Of a stretch of 64,000 nucleotides of DNA, positions 31,410 through 42,021 are shown piece after piece; the first letter of the stretch is position 1, and each line of letters starts with the position of its first letter. The notes below the pieces were generated by a model. That model was given only the letters and a program-made list of their open reading frames with translations. It was not told the DNA's origin and searched no databases. Origin of the DNA: Streptomyces sp. Root1304 (lineage in GTDB: Bacteria; Actinomycetota; Actinomycetes; Streptomycetales; Streptomycetaceae); NCBI RefSeq assembly GCF_001426405.1, contig NZ_LMEP01000002.1, positions 259,181-323,180 on the forward strand. Reading direction: 5' to 3'. The translations under genes and the position numbers were made by a program.

Positions 31410-32528
31410 TCAGCCCCTCGGGTAGCGCGCCAGCCAGCCCGGGGAGGACTCCGCAGGGCCGTGCAGCGCGGCGCCCTGGGTCATCTCCATCGAGAAGTCG
31501 TCCGCGAGCTCCAGGACCGTGGCACGGCCCTCCAGTTCGGCCAGCCAGGCCGGCGGGAGGGCCGTCTCGCCGTGCAGGGCCCCGAGCAGCGCGCCCGTGA
31601 GGGCCCCGGTGACGGACGAGGGCCCGTCGTGGTTCACCGCGAGCCGCAGCCCGTGCCGTACGTCCTCGCCGACGAGCGCGCAGTAGACCGCCGCCGCCAG
31701 CTGCCCCTCGGCCCGGTCCTCCGCCGCGCCGAGGGCCGTCACCCGCTCCGGGTCCGGAGCCCCCTCCCGTACGGCCGCGAGGGCCCGGCCCAGCGCCTCG
31801 GTGACCGGCTCGTGGCCGGGGCGCGCCGCCAGCTGCTCCCGGGCCAGGTCGACGGCCGCGCCCACGGAGGCGCCGCGCGCCAGGCCGTGGACGGTGACGG
31901 CGAAGGCGCCCGCGGCGAGGGCGGCGGCGGGGGCGCCGTGGGTCTGCGCGGCGCACTCGACGGCGAGCTGGCAGACGAGCTGCGGCTCCCAGCCGACGAG
32001 GAGGCCGAAGGGGGCCGAGCGGACGAGCGCGCCGGAGTCGGCGGCGGTGGGGTTCTTGGGCTTGTCGAGGGTGCCGAGAACGTCGTCGCCGAAGCCGGTG
32101 AGGCAGGCGCGGGGCGGGTTGCGGCGGGCGTAGAGCCATTCCTCCCTGGCGAGCCAGCCGTTGTCCTTGCGGCGCTCGTCGGGGCCCCAGTCGCGCTGGG
32201 TGGCGGCCCAGCGCAGATGCGCCCGGTGGACGTCGGTGGGCGGGTGCCAGGCGCCGGTGTCCCGGCGGACCTGGGCGCGGATCAGGCCGTCGACGGTGAA
32301 CAGGCCCATCTGGGTCGCGGCGGTGACGGCGCCGCGCCGGCCGAAGGCGGGTGCGGGCTCGGTGAGTCCGTCAGGTCCGTGGGCCTCGTGGACCTCGTGG
32401 AGGGTGAGTCCGTCGGCGGGCGCGCCCAGCGCGTCGCCGAGGGCGCCGCCGAGCAGACAGCCCCGTACGCGGGCGCGGAAGTCCTGCTGTTCGGCGCGGC
32501 CCCACACGGCCGCGGCTGTCGTGGCCAC
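31410..32528 (-). CDS. ADP-ribosylglycohydrolase family protein
   Basis: A 372-residue enzyme of the DraG/ARH fold that removes ADP-ribose from proteins or related targets. The start of the fold RVRGCLLGGALGDALGAPADGL and the C-terminal NHDGPSSVTGALTGALLGALHG are the metal-binding regions of the family. The acidic metal ligands near the N-terminus partly differ from DraG (TAATQMGLFTVDG rather than a TDDT-type run), as is common in Streptomyces members. GTG 32526-32528 is the start, with GGGGGAGGG seven bases upstream. It stands alone, convergent with the symporter gene. Confidence 0.87.
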   Translation of the reverse strand: MATTAAAVWGRAEQQDFRARVRGCLLGGALGDALGAPADGLTLHEVHEAHGPDGLTEPAPAFGRRGAVTAATQMGLFTVDGLIRAQVRRDTGAWHPPTDVHRAHLRWAATQRDWGPDERRKDNGWLAREEWLYARRNPPRACLTGFGDDVLGTLDKPKNPTAADSGALVRSAPFGLLVGWEPQLVCQLAVECAAQTHGAPAAALAAGAFAVTVHGLARGASVGAAVDLAREQLAARPGHEPVTEALGRALAAVREGAPDPERVTALGAAEDRAEGQLAAAVYCALVGEDVRHGLRLAVNHDGPSSVTGALTGALLGALHGETALPPAWLAELEGRATVLELADDFSMEMTQGAALHGPAESSPGWLARYPRG

Positions 32529-32681
32529 TTCGTGCCCTCCCCCGTAGACCGGTCTGCGCAGCACTGTAATGGACCGGGTACGTCGGTTCGGGGGCCGGAA
32601 CGTTATGTGATCCGACGCCCTTCAGGCCGCTTTTGACCGCAGTTCACCCAAGGTTCGATCACGACTTGAACGATCCGCGTC

Positions 32682-33755
32682 ATGAACCCCGTGACACGAG
32701 TCAAGTCCCTCTCCGCCGCGGTCGTCGCCGCCGCCCTGCTCACCGGGCTCACCGCCCCGGCCGCCTCCGCCCGCGGCCACCAGCACCACGGCGGGCAGCG
32801 CATCCCCTTCACCGCCGCGACCGTCACCGAGAACGCGGGCGGCACCTTCACCGTCACGTGGTCCGCCCCCGGCACCCGCGGCGTCACGGTCCGCACCGGC
32901 GGCCGTACCGTCGCCCGCGGCGGCGCCACCGGCTCCGTCACCGTCACCGGCCTCGCCGCCGCCGACCGGCGCTGGTTCGACCTCGTCCCCGACCGGGGCG
33001 CCCCGCTCCACCTCGCCGACCGGCTGATCCGCCTCCAGGGCACCGTTAACTTCCGTGACGCGGGCGGCTACCGCACCTCCGACGGCCACTGGGTGAGGAT
33101 GGGCGAGGTCTACCGCTCCGACGCGCTCGACAGGCTCACCGACGCGGACCTCGCCGAGCTGAGGCGCCTCGGTGTCCGTACGGTCTTCGACCTGCGCATG
33201 GAGTCCGAGCGGAGCACCGCGCCCGACCGCGTCCCGGCCGGCGCCTCCCGGGTCGTCGCCGACGTCCTCGCGGGCTCGGGCACCTTCACCGGCCTGCCGA
33301 GGACCCCCGGCGAGGCCGAGGCGATGATGGTCGAGGGCAACCGCTTCATGGTGAGCGGCGACACCGCCCGTACCGCGTACACCGCCGTCCTCGACGGCAT
33401 CGCCGACGACGACCGGCGCGGCGTCCTCTTCCACTGCACGGCCGGCAAGGACCGCACCGGCTGGTCGAGCGCCGCCCTGCTGACCGCCCTCGGCGTGCCC
33501 GAGGAGACGGTCATGGCCGACTACCTGGCCAGCAACACCTACCGGGCCGCCGCCAACGACGCCGTCCTCTCCCACCTCCCGGCCGCGCAGGCCGCCGTCT
33601 ACAAGCCGCTCCTCGACGTCCGGCCCGCGTACCTCAACGCGAGCTTCGACGAGGTCGAGGAGGAGTTCGGCTCCTTCCGCTCGTACCTGCGCGAGGGCCT
33701 CGGCATCGACAACCGCGAGCTGAAGGACCTGAAGAAGGAACTGCTGGTCGGCTGA
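32682..33755 (+). CDS. secreted tyrosine phosphatase
   Basis: A 357-residue exported phosphatase. The N-terminus has a Sec signal (VVAAALLTGLTAPAASARG). A short strand-rich domain (about 40-110) comes next, then a tyrosine-specific phosphatase domain of the PF13350 type. The catalytic P-loop HCTAGKDRTGW (Cys-x5-Arg) is at about 250-260, preceded by NFRDAGGYR, the family's second hallmark. Such proteins can remove phosphate from phosphotyrosine or phosphoinositides outside the cell. It is a single gene with no visible operon partner. Confidence 0.92.
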   Translation: MNPVTRVKSLSAAVVAAALLTGLTAPAASARGHQHHGGQRIPFTAATVTENAGGTFTVTWSAPGTRGVTVRTGGRTVARGGATGSVTVTGLAAADRRWFDLVPDRGAPLHLADRLIRLQGTVNFRDAGGYRTSDGHWVRMGEVYRSDALDRLTDADLAELRRLGVRTVFDLRMESERSTAPDRVPAGASRVVADVLAGSGTFTGLPRTPGEAEAMMVEGNRFMVSGDTARTAYTAVLDGIADDDRRGVLFHCTAGKDRTGWSSAALLTALGVPEETVMADYLASNTYRAAANDAVLSHLPAAQAAVYKPLLDVRPAYLNASFDEVEEEFGSFRSYLREGLGIDNRELKDLKKELLVG

Positions 33756-33835
33756 GCCGGAAGCCCGGACGCGCGGAGCCGGGAAGCCCGGGAACGCGGA
33801 GAGTCCGGACGCCCGGACGCCCGGGAACGCGGAGA
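33756..33835 (+). repeat. short degenerate tandem repeats before a terminator
   Basis: Units close to GGAAGCCCGGACGCGCGGAGCC and ACGCCCGGGAACGCGGAGAG recur across this 80-base tract after the phosphatase gene. It leads directly into the hairpin at 33836-33865. Confidence 0.6.
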
Positions 33836-33865
33836 GCCGGGGCGCCCGCACGCGGGTGCCCCGGC
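33836..33865. terminator. bidirectional terminator between convergent genes
   Basis: A 14-bp stem with one G-T pair and a very short loop spans 33836-33865. It separates the phosphatase and the leftward subtilase gene. Confidence 0.75.
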
Positions 33866-33887
33866 CGTTCACTTCACCCGCGGTCCG

Positions 33888-36800
33888 TCAGCGGCGGACC
33901 TGGTAGGCGCGCGTCACCGTCTGGTCGACGGAGTTGCCGTCGGCGTCGGTGGCGGTGACCCGCAGCGAGACGAAGCCCGCGGTCGCCGGGTTGGCGACGC
34001 TGCCGTTCAGACGGTCGTCCAGGCGGACCTGCCGCCAGGTGGCGCCGTCGTCGTACGAGGCCCACAGCTTCACCCCGGTGACCGCCGGGCCGGCCAGGCC
34101 CTTGGGGTGCCGCACACCGAGGCCGACGGTCGTCCGGGAGCCGGTCCGGGCGCTGTTGGCCAGGTCGGTGCCGAGGCGGTAGTCCACCGACAGGACGGGC
34201 AGCAGGGTCCGTCCCTCACCCTGCGCGGAGTGGAAGCGCCAGTCGGTGCGCACCTTCGTGGAGGTGCTCCAGGAGGGATCGTCGCGCTGCACGTCGGCGA
34301 CCACGCGGTACTCGGCGCGCTCCGGGACCACCGGGAAGGCGACGCTCGCGGAGGGCGCGGTACCGAGCAGCACACCGTCCCGGTAGACCGTGGTCAGCTC
34401 CTTGTCGGCGCCGTCGCGCATCACGGCCCACTGCCCGGTGGAGCTGTCGAGCAGCCCCGCCGCACCGATCCCGCCGACACCGCCGTCACGGACGGCCGCG
34501 AAGTCCAGGCCGTCCGGCAGCGCGGTGCGGACCACGGCCTTGTTCCAGTCGCGGCGCACCTGCTGGCCGGGGGCCAGCGTGGTGGGGGCCGTGATCTGCC
34601 AGCTGCCGCCCGCCGACCACACGGGGCCGATCTTCATGGCCTCGTAGGTCCGCACGCCCGCGGTGACGTACTCGGTCAGGGTGCGCTGGAGCGTCATCCG
34701 CCCGAAGGCGAAGTTGGCGACCGGCTGCATCGGCGAATGCATCAGCCTGCTGTATCCGGCCTCGGCCCCGGCGGTCGCGCCGTGGAACCTGGACTCGACC
34801 GTGGCCAGTTCACCGGCGCGGACGCGGTAGCGCTGGTCGGCCGGGACGGCGCCGGCGCGGTACTCGACCAGCTCGTAGGCGTACGGGCTGACCGCGGTGC
34901 CGGAGAAGGTGATCCGGGCGCCGGACAGGGCGAGGAGCCGTGCGCCCTCGGCGCCGGAGACCGTCATCGCGGGGATGCGGGTCTCCTTGGAGCTCCAGTT
35001 GCCCGCCAGCCAGCCGCCGGGGGTGTCGTTGAAGACGAGGACGGCCAGCGCTCCGGCGTCGGCCGCCGCGTCGACCTGTGCGTACGTGGTGGTGTCGGGG
35101 TCCCGCTTCACCAGCGCGAGCTTGCCCCGGACGTCCTCGCCCGGCCGGGCGACCCGGAGGGTGCGGCTGCCGTCGAAGCGTGCGGAGCCGGTCCAGCCCT
35201 GGAAGTAGGAGACGTCCAGGGCGCGGCCGCCGGGGCCGGCGAGCCGGGCCGAGAGCGCGGGGGCGCCGAGCGACCAGCCGACGCGGGACTCGAAGAGGGC
35301 GGGGTCGGCGGTGGCCGACGGCACGGAGTAGACGGCCGTCTCGCCGCCCAGCCACATCTCGCGGTCGTGGACGAGGGCCAGCGAGGAGGGGCGGGAGGCG
35401 ATGCCGACGCGGAGGCGGTTCGTCTCCGACGGGCGGGGCGTGCTCATGCTGACCCGGCTCGCCCGGGAACCGTCGAAGGTGAAGGTCCGGTCGGAGTCGA
35501 TGAGCGTGCCCGGCTGCACCGCGTAGGTGTACTCGCCGAGCAGGCTCCAGTCGGGGCTGTAGTGGAAGATCTCCGCGACGAAGGAGTGCTCGCCGCGCGG
35601 GAGCCGCACCACGACGGTGCCGTCCTCGCCGACCGGGTACGTCTCCGGGACGACCGCCTTGTCCAGGGTGGTGTCGGTGACCGCGGCGATGCCGCGGGTC
35701 GGCCTGCCGTCGCGGTCGAGGACCTTCAGCGTGACGTCGAAGCGCTCCACGTCACGGCCGAAGCCGATCGCGGTCACCGCCGTCGTCCCGTCGGTGGCAC
35801 GGGCGGTGACGTGCGCGCCGTGCGAGCCGGTGGTGACGCCGGCGCTGTCGAGGGTGACGGCGACCTCGGCGGTGCCGTGCGCGGGGACGGTCACCGAGTC
35901 GGCGCCCAGGGCGAGGGTGCCGGCCGGCAGTGCCTCGCCGGCCTCGTCCAGGGAGAGCGCCAGCGTGACGGGGGCGTCGCCGTCGTTGACGTACGCGATG
36001 CTCTTCTCGACGGTGGCCCGGTCGTCCCAGCCGCGCAGGCCGAAGTCGACGGTGCCGCTCGCGGACACCGGCTGGCGGACCGCGCGGGCCACGTCGACCC
36101 GGCCGGCGCCCTGGGCGTACACGGAGGTGTCGGCGGTGGTCCTCGCGGTGCTGATGAGCCCGCTCTTCAGCCGGGCGGGCGACCAGTCGGGGTGGCGCTG
36201 GGCGAGGATCGCCGCCGCGCCCGCCACGTGCGGCGTCGCCATGGAGGTGCCGCTCGCGGTGGTGTAGAGGTCGCCGACCGGGGTGCCCATGGTCGTGCCC
36301 GCCGCGCGGGCCGCGACGATCCGGACGCCCGGGGCGGTGATCTCCGGCTTGAGGCCGCCGTCGCCGCGCGGGCCCCGGCTGGAGAAGCTCGCGACGGCGT
36401 CGGCCGCGTCCACGGCGCCGACCGTCAGGGCCGCGGCGGCGGCGCCGGGGGTGCCGACGGTCCGCGCGCCGGGGCCGCTGTTGCCGGCGGCGATGGTGAA
36501 CAGGACGCCCGTCTTCGCGGTGAGTTCGTTGACCGCGAGCGCCATCGGGTCGGTGCCGTCGGCGCCTTCGCCGCCGCCGAGGCTCATGGAGACGACCTTC
36601 GCGCCGGAGTGCGCGGCCCACTCCATGCCCTCGATGATGCCGGACTCCGAGCCGGAGCCGCCGTCGTCGAGGACCTTGCCCACGAGCAGCTTCGCGCCGG
36701 GGGCCACGCCCCGGTACTTCCCGCCGGAGCCGGCGCCGCTGCCGAGGATCGTGGAGGCGACGTGGGTGCCGTGGCCGTGACCGTCGCGCGCGGTCTCGCC

Positions 36801-37574
36801 GGGGACGAAGCTGCGGCTCTCGACGATGCGGTCGGCGAGGTCGGGGTGGGTGGCGTCGACGCCGGTGTCGAGCACGGCGACCTTGACGCCGGTGCCGTCG
36901 TATCCGGCGGCCCAGGCCTCGGGGGCGCCGATCTGCGGGACGCTCTTCTCCAGGAGCGCCTTCACCTTGCCGTCGAGCCAGAGGCGCTGGATGCCGCCCG
37001 AGAGGCGGGCTCCGGGGGTTCCGGCGCGGGCGCTGTCGTCGTCGACGGCCTCCCAGAACGTGTCGCCCCTGGACTTGTCGGCGGTGACGGCGGCGCCGCG
37101 GACGCCAGGGAGCTCGCGGGTGAGCCGGGCCCCGCCGGGGGTGGCGGCGGTGGTGGAGTCGTAGCGCACGATCAGCGGGGTCGACGCGCGGTGGGCGTCG
37201 TCGAAGCCCTGGGCGACGAGCTGGGTGACGTTGAACAGGCGCTTGTCGACCCGGCCGTTGTGGATCAGCGGCTCGACCTCCCGGGGGATCACGTACACGT
37301 CGGTGCCGACGGTGTACGTGCGGAGTCCGGCGGCGCTGCCCCGGAACGGGGTGACGTCGACGGCGAGGGTCCTGCCCGCCCGGGTGGCCACCGTCACCTT
37401 GTCGCCGGTCACCAGGGTGACCGTCGCGGTGCGGACGGCGTCGCGGGGCGCGGCGGTCACCGCGTCCTCCCCGGCGGCCGCCGGGAGCGGGGCCGCGCCG
37501 TACGCGAGACCGCCGGCGGTCATGGTGGCCGTGAGGGCGAGGCCGAGCAGTGCGGTTCTCCGTCTGCTGCGCAT
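33888..37574 (-). CDS. large secreted subtilisin-like serine protease
   Basis: A 1228-residue exported S8 protease. A Sec signal (RRRTALLGLALTATMTAGGLAYG) is followed by a propeptide and the catalytic domain at about 225-480. The triad residues are Asp in VAVLDTGVDATHPDL, His in GHGTHVAS and Ser in SGTSMATPHVAG; the oxyanion Asn is in AAGNSGPG. Beyond 500 come several beta-sandwich modules and a protease-associated-like segment (ADAGALAVLVFNDTPGG). It should degrade extracellular protein. The divergent LuxR-type gene on its right may regulate it. The start MRSRRR at 37574 is the natural signal-peptide start. Confidence 0.95.
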   Translation of the reverse strand: MRSRRRTALLGLALTATMTAGGLAYGAAPLPAAAGEDAVTAAPRDAVRTATVTLVTGDKVTVATRAGRTLAVDVTPFRGSAAGLRTYTVGTDVYVIPREVEPLIHNGRVDKRLFNVTQLVAQGFDDAHRASTPLIVRYDSTTAATPGGARLTRELPGVRGAAVTADKSRGDTFWEAVDDDSARAGTPGARLSGGIQRLWLDGKVKALLEKSVPQIGAPEAWAAGYDGTGVKVAVLDTGVDATHPDLADRIVESRSFVPGETARDGHGHGTHVASTILGSGAGSGGKYRGVAPGAKLLVGKVLDDGGSGSESGIIEGMEWAAHSGAKVVSMSLGGGEGADGTDPMALAVNELTAKTGVLFTIAAGNSGPGARTVGTPGAAAAALTVGAVDAADAVASFSSRGPRGDGGLKPEITAPGVRIVAARAAGTTMGTPVGDLYTTASGTSMATPHVAGAAAILAQRHPDWSPARLKSGLISTARTTADTSVYAQGAGRVDVARAVRQPVSASGTVDFGLRGWDDRATVEKSIAYVNDGDAPVTLALSLDEAGEALPAGTLALGADSVTVPAHGTAEVAVTLDSAGVTTGSHGAHVTARATDGTTAVTAIGFGRDVERFDVTLKVLDRDGRPTRGIAAVTDTTLDKAVVPETYPVGEDGTVVVRLPRGEHSFVAEIFHYSPDWSLLGEYTYAVQPGTLIDSDRTFTFDGSRASRVSMSTPRPSETNRLRVGIASRPSSLALVHDREMWLGGETAVYSVPSATADPALFESRVGWSLGAPALSARLAGPGGRALDVSYFQGWTGSARFDGSRTLRVARPGEDVRGKLALVKRDPDTTTYAQVDAAADAGALAVLVFNDTPGGWLAGNWSSKETRIPAMTVSGAEGARLLALSGARITFSGTAVSPYAYELVEYRAGAVPADQRYRVRAGELATVESRFHGATAGAEAGYSRLMHSPMQPVANFAFGRMTLQRTLTEYVTAGVRTYEAMKIGPVWSAGGSWQITAPTTLAPGQQVRRDWNKAVVRTALPDGLDFAAVRDGGVGGIGAAGLLDSSTGQWAVMRDGADKELTTVYRDGVLLGTAPSASVAFPVVPERAEYRVVADVQRDDPSWSTSTKVRTDWRFHSAQGEGRTLLPVLSVDYRLGTDLANSARTGSRTTVGLGVRHPKGLAGPAVTGVKLWASYDDGATWRQVRLDDRLNGSVANPATAGFVSLRVTATDADGNSVDQTVTRAYQVRR

Positions 37575-37843
37575 GCTGAGGGCACTCCTTCCGCCGGCGG
37601 AGGGGGATCCGTGTCCGGCGGAACCAAGAGTCAACAGAAACGATCACCTTCGCTACGGGCTGCGACTGACGAAGAAGCGACATGTCCACTCGCCGCCACC
37701 TTGCGCCGCGCACGCGCCCGGTCCGGGGCCCGCGTGGTAATGCGGACCCTCGTTTCCGACGGTCCTGATGTGGTTTGATCACGCCGGGTACGGGGGTGGT
37801 CACGGCAACCGGGGTGGGGGAAGGCGTCGTGGGAGAAGGCCAC

Positions 37844-38896
37844 ATGTTGGAGGCGGCGGGGGTCGGCGCCGTGGAGGAGCGGGTGTACCGCTTCCTCGTC
37901 GGGGTGCGGGAGGCCGACGCCGCCGGAATCTCCGCCCAGTTGGGCCTCGACGTGGCACGGGTCCACTGGCTGCTCGCCTCGCTCCACGACAAGGGCCTGG
38001 TGGGGCGGGTCGCCGAACCGCCGGAGGGCGGACCCGAACGGTACGTCGCGATGGCACCCGACGCGGCGCTGCGCCCGCTGCTGCTGCGCGGGCACGAGGC
38101 GCTCGAATGGGCGCGGCGGGGTGTGGAGCAGCTCGCCGAGGAGTACCGGGCGGGCGGGCGGCGGCACGACGCCGGGCAGCTCGTCGAGGTGATCACCGGG
38201 GCGAGCGTGATCCGGCAGCGGCTGCGGCAGATGGCGTACGGGGCGGGCGAGATGCGCTGGCTCTGCAAGGCCCGCCCGGTGGCGCTGGCGGCGGCGGAGA
38301 ACGACGAGGAGTGGGAGCTGCTCGCCCGGGGCGTGCGGTACAGGACGATCTACGAGCGCGAACTCCTCGAAGGCCCCGGGATGGTGGACAACGTCGCCCG
38401 GAGCATCCGGGCGGGCGAGCAGGCGCGGGCCGTCGGGACGCTGCCGGTGCGGCTGGTGATCGCGGACAGCTCGATGGCGATCTGCCCCCTGGTGTACGAG
38501 AGCGGGGAGGACGGCGATCCCGTCGGCGGGGCGGGTCCGGCGGACCGGGTGGGCGAGCCGACGGCCGCCGTGGTCCACAGCAGCAGTCTGCTCGACGCGC
38601 TGATCGCCCTGTTCGAGAGCCAGTGGGCGGCGGCGACCCCGCTGCACGTGACCGACTCGGGCGAGCTGGCCGATGTCGACGGCGGCGGCCCGCGCCCGGC
38701 GGTGCACCTGGCCGACGACGAGCGGTATCTGCTCTCCCTGATCGTCGCCGGGGTCGCGGACAAGGCCATCGCCTCCCAGCTGTGGGTCAGTCAGCGCACG
38801 GTGCAGCGCCGGATCCAGGCCCTGATGCAGCGCGCGGGGGCGCTGACCAGGACCCAGCTGGTGTGGCAGGCGGCGCAGCGGGGGTGGCTGGCGTAG
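37844..38896 (+). CDS. LuxR-type regulator with TrmB-like N-terminus
   Basis: A 350-residue regulator. The N-terminal winged helix (about 1-70: VEERVYRFLVGVREADAAGISAQL) is of the TrmB type. A middle domain of unknown ligand follows (about 90-260). The C-terminal LuxR helix-turn-helix occupies about 285-345 (ERYLLSLIVAGVADKAIASQLWVSQRTVQRRIQALMQRAG). ATG 37844 is preferred since GGAGAAGG precedes it; the frame also opens earlier at 37775 and 37829. It is divergent from the S8 protease, a neighbourhood often seen in Streptomyces, which suggests control of secreted enzymes. Confidence 0.85.
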   Translation: MLEAAGVGAVEERVYRFLVGVREADAAGISAQLGLDVARVHWLLASLHDKGLVGRVAEPPEGGPERYVAMAPDAALRPLLLRGHEALEWARRGVEQLAEEYRAGGRRHDAGQLVEVITGASVIRQRLRQMAYGAGEMRWLCKARPVALAAAENDEEWELLARGVRYRTIYERELLEGPGMVDNVARSIRAGEQARAVGTLPVRLVIADSSMAICPLVYESGEDGDPVGGAGPADRVGEPTAAVVHSSSLLDALIALFESQWAAATPLHVTDSGELADVDGGGPRPAVHLADDERYLLSLIVAGVADKAIASQLWVSQRTVQRRIQALMQRAGALTRTQLVWQAAQRGWLA

Positions 38897-38923
38897 GGCT
38901 CGTCCGGCCGGGTGCCGGGCCCC

Positions 38924-38991
38924 GGCCGGACGCGGTCGCCCGTACGCGTGAGCCCCCGGCCGGACGCGGTCGCCCGTACGCGTGAGCCCCC
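38924..38991 (+). repeat. two-copy 34-bp direct repeat
   Basis: Two exact copies of a 34-base unit start at 38924 and 38958, between the convergent LuxR and fbiC genes. Each holds GGCCGGACGCGG and CGTACGCG. It could be a duplicated terminator segment. Confidence 0.8.
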
Positions 38992-38999
38992 GTCTCCCC

Positions 39000-41609
39000 T
39001 CAGGCGCCGCCCTCCTGGGGAAGGACCGGCAGCAGCTCCGGGAGGTGGCCGTCCGAGGCGCGGGCGGCGCGCTGCCGCTCCTCGGGGACCTCGCCGTACA
39101 GCGTCGTCCGGGGCTTCGCCGGGCGGCCCGCCGCCTCCGCGATGGCCTCCAGGTCGCGGATCGAGCGGTACGAGCCGTAACTCGACCCCGCCATGCGGGA
39201 GATGGTCTCCTCCATCAGCGTGCCGCCGAGGTCGTTGGCGCCCGAGCGGAGCATCTCGGCGGCGCCCTCCGTGCCCAGCTTCACCCAGCTGGTCTGGATG
39301 TTCGGGATGTACGGGTGGAGCAGCAGCCGGGCCATCGCGATGACCGCGCGGTTGTCGCGGGTCGTCGGGCCGGGGCGGGCGATGCCGGCGAGGTAGACCG
39401 GGGCGTTGGTGTGGATGAAGGGGAGCGTCACGAACTCGGTGAAGCCCTGCCGCCCCGACTCCAGCGCGGCCTGCTGGATGCCGGCGAGGGTGCGGAAGTG
39501 GCCGAGCCAGTGCCGGGGCTGGTCGACGTGCCCGTACATCATGGTCGAGCTGGACCGGATGCCGAGTTCGTGGGCGGTGGTGACGACCTCGATCCAGGTG
39601 GCCGTGGGGAGCTTGCCCTTGGTGAGGACCCAGCGGACCTCGTCGTCGAGGATCTCGGCGGCGGTGCCGGGGATCGAGTCGAGCCCGGCCTCCTTGGCGG
39701 CCGTCAGCCACTCGCGGATGGAGAGCCCGGTGCGGGAGGCGCCGTTGACGACCTCCATCGGGGAGAAGGCGTGCACGTGCATGCCGGGGACGCGCTTCTT
39801 CACCGCGCGGGCGATGTCGAAGTAGGCGGTGCCGGGCAGGTCGGGGTGGATGCCGCCCTGCATGCAGACCTCGACGGCGCCGACGTCCCAGGCCTGTTCG
39901 GCGCGGTCGGCGACCTGGTCGAGGGAGAGGGTGTACGCGTCGGCGTCGGTGCGGCGCTGGGCGAAGGCGCAGAAGCGGCAGCCGGTGTAGCAGACGTTGG
40001 TGAAGTTGATGTTCCGCGTGACGATGTAGGTGACGTCCTCGCCGGACACCGACTTGCGGACGTCGTCGGCGATCCGGGTGAGCGCGTCGAGCGCCGGCCC
40101 GTCGGCGTGCAGCAGGGCGAGCGCCTGGGCGTCGGTGAGCTCGGTCGGGTCGTCGGCGGCCGTCCTCAGTGCCTCGCGGACGTCGGCGTCGACCCGCTCG
40201 GGCACCATGCCGGGCGCGGCGGCCTCGCGCAGCGACTCCCAGTCGCCGTACACCTCGTCGAAGTCGTCGCGCCGGTCGTGGGTGCGGCCGGTGGTGTCGA
40301 TGGTGGCGTGCAGATCGGTGCGGCCGGCGGCGGTGAACGCCTCGTCGGGCTCCTGCCAGGGCAGTCCGCGCACCGGCGCGTCGGGGTTCGCGAGGCCGGT
40401 CTCGGGGTCGGCGAGGGCGCGGACGTGCGGGAGGAGCCGGGGGTCGAGCCAGGGTTCGCCCCGGGTGACGAACTCGGGGTAGACGCAGAGCCGTTCGCGC
40501 AGTTCGAAGCCGGCGGCGCGGGACCGCTCGGCCAGCTCCTCGATCCGGGGCCAGGGGCGCTCGGGGTTGACGTGGTCGATGGTGAGCGGGGAGACGCCGC
40601 CCCAGTCGTCGATGCCGGCCGCGATCAGCCGCTCGTACTCGGCGTCGACGAGGTTCGGCGGGGCCTGGAGGCAGGCGGCGGGGCCCATGATGTGGCGGGC
40701 CACGGCGACGGTGGCGACGAGGTCGTCGAGTTCGGCGTCCGGCATCCCGCGCATGGCCGTGTCCGGCTTGGCGCGGAAGTTCTGGATGATGAGTTCCTGG
40801 ATCGAGTGGTACGCCCTCGACACCCGGCGGAGCGCGAAGAGGGACTCGGCCCGCTCCTCCAGGGTCTCCCCGATGCCGAGCAGCAGCCCCGAGGTGAAGG
40901 GGACGGAGGAGCGTCCCGCGTCCTCCAGGACCCTGAGGCGGACGGCGGGTTCCTTGTCGGGGGACCCGTGGTGGGGGCCGCCGGGCTCCGACCAGAGGCG
41001 GGTCGCGGTGGTCTCCAGCATCATGCCCATGGAGGGCGCGACGGGCTTGAGCCGCTGGAAGTCGGTCCAGGACAGCACGCCGGGGTTGAGGTGGGGCAGG
41101 AGGCCGGTCTCCTCCAGGATGCGGATCGCCATGGCCCGTACGTACGCGAGGGTGTCGTCGTAGCCGTGCGCGTCGAGCCACTCGCGGGCCTCGGGCCAGC
41201 GGTCCTCGGGCTTGTCGCCGAGGGTGATGAGCGCTTCCTTGCAGCCCAGTTCGGCGCCGCGCCGGGCGATGTCGAGCACCTCGTCCGGCGACATGAACAT
41301 CCCGTGCCCGTCCCGGCGCAGCTTGCCGGGGACGGTGACGAAGGTGCAGTAGTGGCACTTGTCGCGGCAGAGCCGGGTGAGGGGTATGAACACGCTCTTC
41401 GAGTACGTGATGACCCCGGGCCGCCCGGCCGCCGCGAGCCCGGCGTCGCGCACCCGCCCGGCGGAGGCGACCAGATCGGCCAGGTCCTCCCCGCGCGCCC
41501 GCAGCAGCACGGCGGCCTCGCCGACGTCGAGCGCGACCCCGTCCCTGGCCCGCTTGAGGGCACGGCGCATGGCGTTCGCGGTGGGGCGGGCTTCCTGGTG
41601 ATCCGTCAT
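39000..41609 (-). CDS. fbiC: bifunctional FO synthase (CofG-CofH fusion)
   Basis: An 869-residue radical-SAM fusion that makes FO, the deazaflavin core of coenzyme F420, from tyrosine and a pyrimidine intermediate. Two [4Fe-4S] motifs are visible: CRDKCHYC (residues 81-88) in the CofG-type half and CYTGCRFC (about 540-547) in the CofH-type half. The fusion is the normal actinobacterial form. FO is later given a phospholactate and glutamate tail by enzymes encoded elsewhere. It lies in the same window as three luciferase-like oxidoreductases, likely F420 users. Its upstream neighbour is a toxin-antitoxin pair on the same strand. Confidence 0.97.
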   Translation of the reverse strand: MTDHQEARPTANAMRRALKRARDGVALDVGEAAVLLRARGEDLADLVASAGRVRDAGLAAAGRPGVITYSKSVFIPLTRLCRDKCHYCTFVTVPGKLRRDGHGMFMSPDEVLDIARRGAELGCKEALITLGDKPEDRWPEAREWLDAHGYDDTLAYVRAMAIRILEETGLLPHLNPGVLSWTDFQRLKPVAPSMGMMLETTATRLWSEPGGPHHGSPDKEPAVRLRVLEDAGRSSVPFTSGLLLGIGETLEERAESLFALRRVSRAYHSIQELIIQNFRAKPDTAMRGMPDAELDDLVATVAVARHIMGPAACLQAPPNLVDAEYERLIAAGIDDWGGVSPLTIDHVNPERPWPRIEELAERSRAAGFELRERLCVYPEFVTRGEPWLDPRLLPHVRALADPETGLANPDAPVRGLPWQEPDEAFTAAGRTDLHATIDTTGRTHDRRDDFDEVYGDWESLREAAAPGMVPERVDADVREALRTAADDPTELTDAQALALLHADGPALDALTRIADDVRKSVSGEDVTYIVTRNINFTNVCYTGCRFCAFAQRRTDADAYTLSLDQVADRAEQAWDVGAVEVCMQGGIHPDLPGTAYFDIARAVKKRVPGMHVHAFSPMEVVNGASRTGLSIREWLTAAKEAGLDSIPGTAAEILDDEVRWVLTKGKLPTATWIEVVTTAHELGIRSSSTMMYGHVDQPRHWLGHFRTLAGIQQAALESGRQGFTEFVTLPFIHTNAPVYLAGIARPGPTTRDNRAVIAMARLLLHPYIPNIQTSWVKLGTEGAAEMLRSGANDLGGTLMEETISRMAGSSYGSYRSIRDLEAIAEAAGRPAKPRTTLYGEVPEERQRAARASDGHLPELLPVLPQEGGA

Positions 41610-41667
41610 GAAACGAGCATACGAGCGGGTAACCCGGGGAGGGTTCGGGTCCCCGCAGGAAGGCCGG

Positions 41668-42021
41668 TCAGTCGGTGTCCTTGGGATGCCGGGGTGCGGC
41701 GTGCACGAGGTGCACGGTCCTGCGCGGCTCGTCGACGAGATACCGGACCCGACCGCCGGACGTCACCTCGTACTCCCACTGCGGATGGACACGCCCACCG
41801 AGGACCCCGGTGGCAAGACGGCCGCGCAGCCTGTGCTGCCGGTCCGGGTCGTCCTGCCGGAGCGGATCGCGGCGCAGGGCTTCGAAGCAACGCCGGGTGT
41901 TTCCGGGAGCTTCGGCGGCAAGTTCACCCCAGCCCTTGGCCGCCTCGTTCGTCGCGAAGCGCAGACGCCACTCCTCACCGACCGGTGGTGGGGCGACGTC
42001 GTCGCCGCGCTTCGGCGTCAC
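41668..42021 (-). CDS. RelE/ParE-like toxin
   Basis: A 117-residue protein, start ATG overlapping the antitoxin stop by four bases. [28 protein letters not shown] at the start and [36 protein letters not shown] at the end give the RelE/ParE fold: helical pair, then a strand sheet with basic residues ([14 protein letters not shown]). This would be the toxic mRNA interferase or gyrase inhibitor, kept silent by the upstream antitoxin. A first-gene antitoxin and second-gene toxin is the usual order for Phd-type modules. Confidence 0.82.
   Translation of the reverse strand: MTPKRGDDVAPPPVGEEWRLRFATNEAAKGWGELAAEAPGNTRRCFEALRRDPLRQDDPDRQHRLRGRLATGVLGGRVHPQWEYEVTSGGRVRYLVDEPRRTVHLVHAAPRHPKDTD

Noticed and set aside
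34107-37778. A 1223-codon open frame opposite the subtilase gene
   Set aside because: Arg/Gly-rich low-complexity translation and exact overlap with a clear S8 protease on the other strand mark it as an antisense shadow.
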